This document shows, in pieces, positions 53,239 to 64,000 of a DNA stretch of 64,000 nt (positions are counted from its first letter, which is position 1; every line of letters begins with the position of its first letter). The translations under genes were made by a program, and so were the position numbers. The DNA lies in NCBI GenBank assembly GCA_016946835.1, contig JACVTC010000089.1:86001-150000 (forward strand). Direction: 5' to 3'. Under the pieces are notes generated by a model, which was given only the letters and a program-made list of their open reading frames with translations, searched no databases and had not been told where the DNA came from. The stretch is from Neocallimastix lanati (nom. inval.). Taxonomy: Eukaryota; Neocallimastigomycota; Neocallimastigomycetes; Neocallimastigales; Neocallimastigaceae.

Positions 53239-53585
53239 TTAATTAATAAACTCAAATTAATGAGTTTTTCGTGATCTCCTTCATTTTAATGACTTTCTTT
53301 AATGAGTTTTTATCTTTTTTATGAATTATTTTAAAAAGTAGAAAAACTTCAATTATTTAGTTAAATATTATCTAATTTATGAAGTTATTAATACTTTATT
53401 TTCTTAATGATAAAATTGACTATTTTATAAAATAAAAAAAAAAAAAAAATTAAAAATTGCTATATATATTTATATGTTTATATAATATAATTATTTCTCT
53501 TTGTTCCATTTACTATTTTCTGCTAATGTTTTGTTCATTTAACTCTTTCAAATATTTATATTCTTATCTTTTTACAATCCAGAAT
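52435..53585. other. AT-rich intergenic
   Basis: It has a T-tract of about 50 bases at 53187-53236, (TA)n runs at about 52787-52805 and 53051-53068, and repeats of TTATTTCTTATTTC near 53070-53105. No gene is seen. Confidence 0.45.
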
Positions 53586-53589
53586 ATAA

Positions 53590-54120
53590 ATATATTAGGT
53601 TATTTCGATGAAAAAGATACAAAAAAATTACCTTCAGAAGTAAACTGGAGATTTCGTAAAACCATTGTCTTTCAGCTTGTTTAAGTCCGGGGAGTGCCTT
53701 TTTTAATATTTTAGATTTTCTGCAATTGAAGTTTTTATCACTGATTAGAGTTTGAACAATAATTTTCTCATCTATGTTAGCAATAAAATATACATCTTTA
53801 ATATCGATTTGTCTTAAATCTCATTTATATATTGATGTAATAGCAATTGTTAATCTAAATTATCTATTTCCGTTGTAGGACAACAGGCGCAAGTATAATC
53901 AACTCCTTTAATTTGTCAAAAACCTTTAACAATCAATCTTGCTTTATAAATACTATTATCAATTTCATAACATTATTTTCATATAAATTTTGTAATTCTT
54001 TGTTTATTGCATCTTTCCATCTGTCTGCATTTTCTGAATTCATAGCTTATTCGTAATTCTTTGGAATTAACGCATTAATATTATTAACTCTATTTCTCTT
54101 GCGTCTTTCATATTCATTTG
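53590..54120 (-). pseudogene. Ty1/copia reverse transcriptase relic (-)
   Basis: The minus strand reads MNSENADRWKDAINKELQNL (about 54045-53985), then IYKARLIVKGF (about 53958-53926). These are followed by LRQIDIKDVYFIANIDEKII and LKKALPGLKQAERQWF (about 53700-53660). These are the N-terminal landmarks of copia reverse transcriptase in the right order, broken by stops and frameshifts. Low-complexity Lys/Asn sequence at 54135-54850 upstream could be the element's linker. Confidence 0.7.
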
Positions 54121-55010
54121 AATCTATTATCCTCTCAAAAAATGATTAATTTAATGTAAGTATTATATCTTTCATTTTTCTTCATTTTGATTGATAATTT
54201 TTTTTTTTTTTTTTTGATAGTTTTTTTTTTATAACTTTTATAATTTTTGTTTATTTTCTTATCGAAAATTTTATTATTTCTTTTAATATTAAATTTAATA
54301 TTCTTTTCTTTTATTTTCCTTAATTTTCTATTATCTAAAGTTTTCAGATCACTAAAATTGTCTTCAGATTTATTTTCAGTCTTTAATTTAAATATTTTCA
54401 TATATTTTATTATTTTCTAAATTTTAATTTTTCATTCATCTTCGTATTAAACAATTACGATTGTTTCAAATTTATATTCAATAAATTTCTGGTTTATAAT
54501 TTCATAATTATTAAGGTTTGATTTAGATAAATTTTTATAAATTATTGTAAATTTTTAATTTATTCTTAAATTTGGAATTTTTAAAATTTTTATTCAAATT
54601 TTTGTTAATAAATTTTTTTTTTACATTTTTGTTCAAAAAATCAAAATTTGTGATTTTTATACCCTTTATGTTATTATCGTTATTTCTATTAACGATACCA
54701 TTATTTTCATTATGTTTACTATTATTATGTAGAATTTTGGCATGGCTTTCATTTTATGTCACTTTTATACTTTCTTCAATATTTGAATTGGGTATTTCCT
54801 CTTTTTTTTCAGTTAATTCAATATTTAATAAATATTGAATTTTGATATTAATAATTGTTAATGAATTATTGAGTCATTGAAACTCTTAATCTGTTAAATA
54901 TAACACTTAAAATCAGAATTGATATTTATATTTTATTATGTGTTTATTTATTTATTCTATTGCTTTAACATTGAGAAAGACCTACCTCATTTAAGAATAT
55001 GTTATTACAT
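54121..55010. other. Lys/Asn-coding low-complexity stretch, probably part of the copia relic
   Basis: The minus strand encodes Lys/Asn-rich segments (for example 54401-54135) typical of drifted AT-rich DNA. It could be the linker between integrase and reverse transcriptase of the adjacent copia relic, but no motif proves it. Confidence 0.3.
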
Positions 55011-55219
55011 TAAAAAAAAAAAAGTATCAAGTTTTTAAACTAGGTATACTATTACTTATACCACCACAAGAGCAACATATTGGACAATTTTCTGATACCA
55101 ATTTGCTTTTTACTTTAGGTTTCTCATTAAATTTGAAAATTTAATTCTTCCAATCCAAAAAAGAATTCAGGCAACAAGTTATTCAATTTGTTGATGAAAT
55201 TTTTATTAATTTTTCTCTG

Positions 55220-55735
55220 ATTGTTCAAAAGAACCCTTGAACATTCCTGATGGTAAAGAGGAAGATTTTGATGATAATATTAATTTTTATTTACAGTGTC
55301 TCCTTCTTGGAGGAAATGCAGTATATGAAATCTTAAAGATCAGTTCTGGGAGAAAAGAAGCCTTTTTATTAATAACATCTTTCAATCACCTTCGAAATTG
55401 TCTTCTTTCTCGATTTCATAATTTGTAGGGCTTGGGTAATTCCTTAACACTATGATCAATTTGTATACCATTAGACTTACCGCTGTCAAGAGCGTTAAAT
55501 TCGAAACGATAAGGAAGAGAAGAAATTCTGAATCAGATTCAAATGATAATTTTTATCCACATGGAGTTTTCATAAATGAACAGGAAGAGTTAGAGGTCAT
55601 TTGGTCCTCGAAAATCACAACTTATTTATATAAAACTAATATATAAAATATCATACATGTTATTTTCATGTTTTTTCTTTTTTTAATAAATATTACAAAA
55701 TTAAGTTATTCCATTTCTAAAAAAAAAAAAAAAAA
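55220..55735 (+). mobile_element. 5'-truncated LINE 3' end (copy 7)
   Basis: It translates in two frames to FYLQCLLLGGNAVYEIL, then TIRLTAVKSVKFETIRKRR and NEQEELEVIWSS, matching the terminal LINE block as in copies 1 and 2. It ends with an AATAAAT signal about 35 bases before a poly(A) run at about 55719-55740. The 5' edge is unclear and may reach 55024, where another A-tract ends. Confidence 0.65.
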
Positions 55736-55740
55736 AAAAA

Positions 55741-56275
55741 TTATTTTTTTTTTATATACTAATTATGTATCAATAAATTATATCAGAAAATGAAAAGGAA
55801 CCAACTTCATAATTATTAAATTTAATAAATAATAATAATAAATTAATAAAAATAATGTTAATATTTTTATATTACTTTTAGATATAAAATAATCATTTAA
55901 ATTTCAGTTTTAAACATAGTAAAACACAAGAGTAAACAAAACTGTAAATGAAATAAAATTTTACTATTTATAAATAATATTTTATTTAATTTTATTAGAT
56001 TAAAAATTATACATTATTTAAATTATATTGAGATATTGAGGTTTAAATCTTTATTAATCAATACATTCTTTCTCTTTAACAAAATATATATAAAAATATG
56101 TTTCTTCTTTATCTAACGATATTGAGAAAATGAACTAGAATTCCTATAATTATAATAATATTAATAATAATAATAATGAAAAAAGTAAAAAAGAAAAATA
56201 TTTTAAATTCAAAATTAGAATATATAATTTTATATTTAATAATTTGATTTCTAATTATATTATAATTATTAAAAT
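55741..56275. other. AT-rich intergenic
   Basis: Nothing is recognisable; it includes the 3' flank of the nucleoporin gene. Confidence 0.4.
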
Positions 56276-59200
56276 TTACTTTATTCCTGAGTTACCAAAT
56301 CCGAATTGACTATGTAAATAAAATATAAATAAAATATTTAATAAGTCTTTAATGTATATATAAAATATCGCATAATATAATATAATATTATATATATAAT
56401 TTTTATATTTTTTTTTTATCAATAATTATATACAATTTTAAATATATTACTTTTTACTGGTATCAAATGATCCACCATTACCAAAGATACTTTCACCATT
56501 GTTATTATTACTAGAATGAGCTAATGAAGAGAACGATGTTTCATTATTACTGTAATCATATAATTTATATTATATATACATTATAAATACAAAAATTTTA
56601 CAAATTAAAAATAAATACGTAAGTAAAAAAATTATAATTTATTTATTTAAACAATATTATTAATTTTATATATAATTTATATAAATACTTTGAGAATGCA
56701 CTAAATCCTTTTCCTGAGCCTAAATTGGATGTATTCATTACAGATGAAAATGTTGAACCACTTCCAAACGCTGAAGGTGTACCAAATGCAGAATTCATAC
56801 CTAGCATAGAAGTATTACCGAAACCTATTTGAGTAGATGAACCGAATACTGGTTTTTCAGAGGTAGATTGATTATTTTGGTTTGTAAAAGAACTAAAACC
56901 TGAATTCATCACAGAATTGCCAATAGATGATGTTTGACCGAATACACTATTGGAAGTTGATTGACCAAACGCAGTTGTTTGACCGAATGCTGGTTTATTG
57001 AAAGTAGACGATTGACCAAAGGATGACTGACCAAATGAAGGTGTAACTACTGAATTTCCAAAGGAATTAGAAGTCGAACTATTGTTATTAAATACTGAAT
57101 TTGTTGTATTATTATTTGAAAATGTATTATTATTGCCAAATACTGATGCTGCATTCTTCGTAAATGTATTACTATTATTAAATGGTGATGCTGAAGTAGT
57201 TGTATTAGATGAAACGAATGAATTAAATGAACTGGAATTATTATCTGAGGTTTGACCAAAAACTGAAGTAGTAGTTGATTTTGTTGTTGATATACCAAAA
57301 ACATTATGTGTTTCATTCTTTGATGATGAATTAAAACCAAAGGAATTTCCTCCCAGACTACCTATTTTTTCTGTAGTTGTATCTATATCTAAATCTTCGT
57401 CATTATTTTTATTATTTTGATCTTTTTCTTGATTAATATTATCTATTTTTTCATTTGTATCATTCTTTTGTTCAGTATAATTAGAATTTGCAAATGAAAA
57501 TCCAATATTTGACTTTGTTGATTCTGTTGAACCAAATGAGGTTTCAAAATCTTTTTTCTTTTCTTCATTTTTATTTTCAGTAGATGAAGAATTTCCAAAT
57601 GAAAATCCTATACTATTTGATTCAAATGGTTTTGGGGTTTCATCTGATTTTATTTCCTCAGTTGGAGTTGGTTTTCCAAATGATATTCCTAATTTATTAG
57701 ATCCAAAAGTAGGAACAGTTTTTAGATCATCAGACTTTTTAGCACCAGGTTTATCAGTTTCACAAGCTATACATTGGGTAGCATCTGGTTTATTCTTTAC
57801 CATACATGATGGACATTCCCATGTGCCCTCGGGATCTACAGGTTTCTTCATACCAGCAGCGGCCCAATTAAATCCACTTGTTGATGGAGTTGAACTATCA
57901 GTAGGTTTAGATGAAGATGGCTTTCCAAATGATATTCCTAAATTATTAGATCCAAAAGTAGGAACAGTTTTTAGATCATCAGACTTTTTAGCACCAGGTT
58001 TATCAGTTTCACAAGCTATACATTGGGTAGCATCTGGTTTATTCTTTACCATACATGATGGACATTCCCATGTGCCCTCGGGATCTACAGGTTTCTTCAT
58101 ACCAGCAGCGGCCCAATTAAATCCACTTGTTGATGGAGTTGAACTATCAGTAGGTTTAGATGAAGATGGCTTTCCAAATGATATTCCTAAATTATTAGAT
58201 CCAAAAGTAGGAACAGTTTTTAGATCATCAGACTTTTTAGCACCAGGTTTATCAGTTTCACAAGCTATACATTGGGTAGCATCTGGTTTATTCTTTACCA
58301 TACATGATGGACATTCCCATGTGCCCTCGGGATCTACAGGTTTCTTCATACCAGCAGCGGCCCAATTAAATCCACTTGTTGATGGAGTTGAACTATCAGT
58401 AGGTTTAGATGAAGATGGTTTTCCAAATGATATTCCTAATTTATTAGATCCAAAAGTAGGAACAGTTTTTAGATCATCAGACTTTTTAGCACCAGGTTTA
58501 TCAGTTTCACAAGCTATACATTGGGTAGCATCTGGTTTATTCTTTACCATACATGATGGACATTCCCATGTGCCCTCGGGATCTACAGGTTTCTTCATAC
58601 CAGCAGCGGCCCAATTAAATCCACTTGTTGATGGAGTTGAACTATCAGTAGGTTTAGATGAAGATGGTTTTCCAAATGATATTCCTAATTTATTAGATCC
58701 AAAAGTAGGAACAGTTTTTAGATCATCAGACTTTTTAGCACCAGGTTTATCAGTTTCACAAGCTATACATTGGGTAGCATCTGGTTTATTCTTTACCATA
58801 CATGATGGACATTCCCATGTACCTTCTGGGTCTACAGGTTTCTTCATACCAGCAGCAGCCCAATTAAATCCATTTAATGCTGGTTTATCATATTCATCAT
58901 CAAATTCATCATCAATAATATCATTATCCTCATCATCATTACCATCATTTTCATTGCTTTCTTTAAGATATTCATCAAAATCTTCATTAGTATCATATTC
59001 ACTACTATCATAATGTTTTTGTGATAAATTATTTTCTTTTCCATCACTATAATCTTCACTTTCTTCGTCTTCAGTATCATCTTGTCTAACAATAGTAATA
59101 GAATCAACTTTCTTAACATTATCATTTAAAAATGTATTTCTTCCAGAAGTTAATGCAATTTTAAGTAAACTCTTAAATTGAATTTTTTGAGATATCTTTT

Positions 59201-62200
59201 TTTCATTTGAGGTATCTTTAATTTCATTCTTATTTTCGTTCTTTAATAAATTATTATATAAAATTGGTTCTAAAGATTTTTCTATTTTTTGAGTTTGTTT
59301 TGATGAATTGAATAATAATGATTTATTATTGAGAACTAAATCGTTTTCATATTTTCTAATTTCAATATCAAAAGTTCTTAAACTATTAGAAATTTTTATA
59401 GTATGTTGAGTAATATACAAAATACTTCTATAAATTTTATCTAAATCTGGAACTTCCATAATTAAATCAGCTTTTTTATTTAATTTCTTTCTAAAATTAA
59501 TAATTATTTCTGAAATATCCTTAATATCATTTTCAATTTTAAATACTTTTGATCTAATTTTACTTTGTGCTTCTTCAATTTCAGGACTTAGACCTAATTC
59601 CATATTAACTTTCTTATAAGAATTATTTTTTATCGAATTTAATAATTTAAAAATTTCAGTTTTTTTAGCTTCAATTTTAACTAATTCAGTTAAAATGTTA
59701 AGTCTACTGTCATTAACTTTAATAGTTTCATCATTAATATTATCAACTTTGCCTTGAAGTTCTTTAATTTCATTGCTAATGGAATCACCATTACTTAAAC
59801 TGCAATCAGCTAAGTCTGTTTTACTTAATTCAGAGCAAGTTTCAATTTTAAAGTCATTAATATTTTTAATAGTAGTATTAATTTTCTCTTTGAAGTTTTC
59901 AATTTCTTCACTAAATTTTAAATAATTATTATTAAATGATTCAACAAATCTATGATTATAGTTTGAAGATGATGGAGGTTTAATCTTAACTTTTGGTTCT
60001 AATTCATTTTGATTTATATGGGATATTTAATATATATTATACATTAAATAAAACATTAATAAAATATAATAAATACCTTTATTCATATATACATAAATAC
60101 ATAAATTATTATTATTATTTAGAATATTTATACATTACCTTTTATGACTGGTTTTGTTGGTATAGTTTTTTTGACTTCAGCTTTTTGTGGTTCAACCTTT
60201 TTATCTATTGTTGTCTTAAAAGCAAATCCATTTAACTTTGAAGTTTGATTTGATGTATTAAGTGTAATACCAGTAGTTTTATTTTCTTCATTTTTTTTCT
60301 CATTAGATTTGTTAAATAAAAAGGATGGAGATTTAGAAGATACTGGTAAAGACTTAAATGAACTGATTGTTTCACTTGATTTAACATTAATTTCTTTATC
60401 TTTTACATTAATTGAATTAAATCCTGTTGATGTTGAGGAATTCATGAAATTAAAACCAGTAACTGGTTTTTCTCCTGGCTTTGAAATACCAAGTCCACTA
60501 AATGGAGAACCCCCTAGTTTTTCATTAGCCTTTGTTGTTGCAAAGTTAAAACCAGTAGACATAGGCTTTTCTTCAGCTTTAGATTTAGCAAAACTATAAT
60601 TAGATAAAACTGGCTTATCTTCAGCTTTTGGTGTAGCAATGTTAAAACCAGATGAAGCTGGCTTATCTTCAATTTTTGGAATAGCAAAGCTAAAACCAGC
60701 AGAAGTTGGTTTATTTTCAGTTTTTGGAATAGCAAAGCTAAAACCAGCTGAAGCTGGCTTGTCTTCAGTTTTTGGAATAGCAAAGCTAAAACCAGCAGAA
60801 GTTGGCTTACCTTCAGCTTTTGGTGAAGCAAAGTTAAAGCCAGCAGAAGTTGGCTTACCTTCAGTTTTTGGTGTAGCAAAGTTAAAACCAGATGAAGCTG
60901 GCTTCTCTTCAGTTTTTGGAATAGCAAAGCTAAAACCATTAGAAACTGGCTTATTTTCAGTTTTAGGTGTTAAGCCAACGTTTGAAGAAGTTGACTTGTC
61001 ATCAGTTTTTGAAAAACCAAAACTAAATCCAGTTGAAGGTTTGTATGTACTATTATTTAAAAGGCTAGAACCCTATTAATTAATATAATACATGAAAAAT
61101 AATTAAAAAATTATAAGTACATCCTTATATAGTTCATTTATTATTTTTTTTTATAATAAAGCATAATAAAAATAATAATAAATTCCTTACAAAACCCAAC
61201 TTTTGTTTTTGTTGCTCAGAAGATAAAGCTGTAAATTAATAAAAAAAAAAAAAGAAAAAAAAAGAAAAAGAAAAAAAAATAACAATAAGAAAAAATCAGT
61301 ACTTTAAAATTTATTAAAAATATATATATGTTTATATTTAAAATTTTACCTTCAGTATATTGTGGAATTGGTATTGGTGTAGTCATTAAGGAACATTTTT
61401 CATTATCATCTGATATAACACAATGATAACCATTTAATCTACCAAAACTATCAAAAATCCATAAAATTGGTACAGGTTCCTTTTCTGGCTCGTCAGGAGT
61501 AGCTCCTGGTAATTTAATATCTGAAGTATAATCAACAACCATACCATAAGGGTAACAATCCTCATCATTTGCACCTAATGGTACACTAACTTGATAGTTG
61601 TCTGGGAATGTCCAATTTGACCATTCACTATTTTTTTCACCAATAATACCGATATCAGGACTAGTAGTATTTCCAAAACATAGAATACTTGGATAATTTT
61701 TAGATCTGTAATTATAAATTTATTGCGATAAAAAATATTTGTTTTAATAATTATGAAATAATAAATTTCAATATAGTTTAATAAAAACTTTTAATAATAA
61801 TTTATTTATTTTATTTTTTTATTTATTTTTATTATTTTTATTATATCTTTTATTTTTTATTTTTACATTTGAGATAGATTGTTTACTAAAATGCATTGTT
61901 CTTTATCATAATCACCGTAGCATGGATCTTCACATTTAATAATTTTAATATTATTATTCTTAAATAATCAATATAAATTTAAATATATATATATATATAT
62001 TAAATATCTATTAAATATCTTATTTAATTAATATAATAATTTTTATAATTAAATAATGTTGAAATTTTTACGTTACCTTAACCCCAATAAATATACAGGT
62101 ACTAATTATACTTTCTTCTTTATTAAAATATAAAGCGGAAATTACGTCATCGCTTTGAAGAACAATAAATATAACTAATATTATATAATATTACATTATT

Positions 62201-62473
62201 AATTATTTTTTAATATTATTATATAATTCCATAGGAACTAATGCAACATTTATTATATATTGAAATAATAATATACTTTTAAAATTTTCCAATGATGCAG
62301 GTAATGCAATAGTTTGGGATTTCTCCTTTGACATTGACAATTTTTCAATTTCTCCTTGATTGTTACAAGTGAATATAAATTCACCATCGAGACTCCATGC
62401 CACTAAAATTTACAAATATATATTTTTAAAAAAAAAATATAAATATAATTTTGAAATAATTACATTTAAATTA

Positions 62474-62521
<48 letters not shown>

Positions 62522-62703
62522 TTCAATTACTTGATGTGGAATCATTTGTTAATTCAATAGTTGAATTGTCTTTGTAATTTTCAATTTTTAATTTATTATT
62601 TTCCAATAATACAGCAAAAGTGTTGTTATTTTTTGGATTAGATCTAATAGATTTTATTGATGATTCATAACTGTATTCCTTAAAAAATTTTGTATTTTCC
62701 TTC

Positions 62704-62734
<31 letters not shown>

Positions 62735-63407
62735 GAATATGAGATATCGAAAACAAAAAAAAATGTTAAATTTCATAATAGATATTTAAATTAATTTAAT
62801 TTTAAAATTTCTATAAATTTCAAGCAAGCAAGCAAACAACAACATAAAAAAAAAAAAATAGAAATTTTATATTATTTTTTTACCTCATTAATTAATTGAC
62901 TAATATTATATAATTTAATCTTATTGTTTTTTAAACCAATTATTAGAGTAAGCTGATCTTCTGATAAGGCAATTTGTTGAACTTTCGCTTCATCAATTTT
63001 TACATTAATTTTATTTCGAAGTTCAACTGATTTTACATTATCCTCCTTTGCTTCTTCTGAAGTTAACTGATTAATACAATCTTTAATTTGTGTATATATA
63101 AAACCTTCTGAACTACCAATAATTAAAAATCCATATTTATTGGATATAGCTAATAATGAAATATATGGGTCTAAATCTTCAAAAGGTTCAGTAATTTTAA
63201 TTGTTGTATTTGATGTAACTTGTGTAAGTTGGAGAAACTTATTTTTAATATATATATATAATATAAATATATCATTTTTAAAAATTAATTTATAAAAAAA
63301 GGATTACATAATTGTTAATATATAAAGAAAATTATTTGGTAATTATTTATATATATCAATATAAATACATCGGCATCCAAAGCTTCATATTCAATTTCTT
63401 CCGCCAT
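56276..63407 (-). CDS. NUP159: Nup159/Nup214-type FG nucleoporin with five RanBP2-type zinc fingers, about 12 exons
   Basis: Exons on the minus strand: 63407-63369, 63237-62884, about 62702-62531, 62402-62277, 62152-62077, 61958-61867, 61705-61350, 61228-61191, 61072-60139, 59998-56689, 56549-56451 and 56309-56276. The product is about 1870 residues. The exon 4/5 junction does not phase cleanly and is unresolved. Residues about 1-410 form a beta-propeller of Nup159/Nup214 type: LLAISNKYGFLIIGSSEG, SPDIGIIGEKNSEW and CYPYGMVVDYTSD. Exon 9 is a run of FSF/FNF repeats with PKTEDKP spacers. Exon 10 begins with coiled coil, then an acidic stretch. Five copies of an 80-residue unit with a W-x-C-x2-C-x10-C-x2-C finger follow, then FG/FGQ repeats. 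It should sit on the cytoplasmic face of the nuclear pore in mRNA export, with the propeller binding the DEAD-box helicase Dbp5. Zinc fingers in this protein are not usual. Confidence 0.82.
57660..58870 (-). repeat. Five tandem 240-bp repeats coding zinc-finger modules
   Basis: Five near-identical 240-base units each encode GFNWAAAGMKKPVDPEGTWE, the finger, and a GISFGKPSS-type FG spacer. They differ by only a handful of bases (for example K/N in GSNKLGI). The unit nearest the coiled coil has synonymous changes (about 58820-58855), and the last spacer diverges. Such uniformity suggests recent expansion or conversion. Confidence 0.95.
60570..61020 (-). repeat. Tandem about 60-bp repeats coding FxF nucleoporin modules
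   Basis: About eight units of the form AGFSFAIPKTEDKPASA (16-20 codons) lie in exon 9 of the nucleoporin. FSF/FNF cores act as karyopherin-binding sites in the FG class, and the Lys/Glu/Pro spacer is unusually regular. Confidence 0.85.
62476..62522. repeat. (TAA)n run in a nucleoporin intron
   Basis: A pure TAA microsatellite in the intron between exons 3 and 4, ending just before the minus-strand donor. Confidence 0.9.
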
Positions 63408-64000
63408 TTTTTTTTTTTTTTTTAAAAAAATATATATATATATATATATAAAATGTATTTAAAAAATAAAATTAAGTTTCCAACGAAAAAATTTAAATTT
63501 TTATTACTGACTTATGTTTGATGGATGATGTTCATATATTTACTAATTAATTAGTTTCTTTTATTATATATAAAAATTTATTATAATATTTAAAATTTAT
63601 GTATCAAAAAAAAAAATAAAAAGTAATACAATATATGAAAAATAAAAATGAAAAATAAAAATGAAAAAAAAAAAAAAAAATAATAGTAATAAATAAAAAT
63701 AATAGAGAAAATAAAAGATTTTTCTTTACTATAAATAATGTATAATTTACAAAAAAATTACTAATAATATTTTAAAATATTTTAATATTTTTTTTTTTTT
63801 TTTGTAAAAAGCGTATTATTTGAAAATATAATATATATTTTAATTATATACATATAAAACTAAATTTTATTGGATAACAGATATTGGAAAATCAAAAATT
63901 TTTATTTCAAATTATTATTTATTAAAATGTACTGATTATTAAATTTATTATTTCATATTTTTAATAATAAATTATAATTTATATTACAATAAATAACATC
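63408..64000. other. AT-rich 5' flank of the nucleoporin gene
   Basis: T-tract, (TA)n run and A-rich repeats lie immediately upstream of the minus-strand start codon. No gene is seen. Confidence 0.45.

Noticed and set aside
57823-59013. 396-codon open frame on the plus strand
   Set aside because: It is antisense to the five zinc-finger repeats and stays open only because the unit is a multiple of three without stops on that strand; it has no domain of its own.

Overview
The window comes from an extremely AT-rich, intron-rich eukaryotic nuclear genome. Most intergenic DNA is A/T homopolymer and (TAA)n or (TA)n repeat, introns are GT-AG, and codons end mostly in A/T. A transcription factor with a fungal-type MHR domain, together with the base composition, Ser/Asn simple repeats and the transposon mixture, points to a fungus. 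An anaerobic gut fungus (Neocallimastigomycota) fits best, but that is inference from composition and gene style, not a database match. Six host genes could be reconstructed exon by exon: a KDEL-tailed protein disulfide isomerase (175-2808, +, 6 exons); a DEDDh 3'-5' exonuclease of ERI1 type (5215-6555, -, 3 exons); an MHR-domain transcription factor (8505-12563, -, 8 exons); an intronless cytosolic Hsp70 (33707-35668, +); the anaphase-promoting complex subunit APC5 (47504-52434, +, 17 exons); and a Nup159/Nup214-type nucleoporin carrying five RanBP2-type zinc fingers (56276-63407, -, about 12 exons). These are unrelated housekeeping or regulatory genes and do not form a cluster. Between them lies a graveyard of mobile elements with a few fresh copies. 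At 14980-22649 sits an intact Ty3/gypsy element: near-identical 680-bp LTRs, a 1.4-kb structured leader, Gag, and Pol reached through a textbook -1 frameshift site with a predicted H-type pseudoknot. It lies 16 bp upstream of the tRNA-like head of a SINE (22666-23109), an arrangement that recalls Pol III-targeted integration. Decayed Ty1/copia (23880-24736 + and 53590-54120 -) and MULE-like transposase relics (about 24840-25770 + and 44930-45560 -) follow the same AT-drift pattern. An intact single-ORF LINE (36410-41812) with a 14-bp target duplication is nested inside an older copy of its own family. A run of further 5'-truncated, poly(A)-tailed copies follows (to 43412), and more copies lie at 3250-5003, 6826-7740 and 55220-55735. 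Several SINE-like elements occur at 26836-28800 and 46528-47040. The remaining spans are AT-rich and show nothing I can name.
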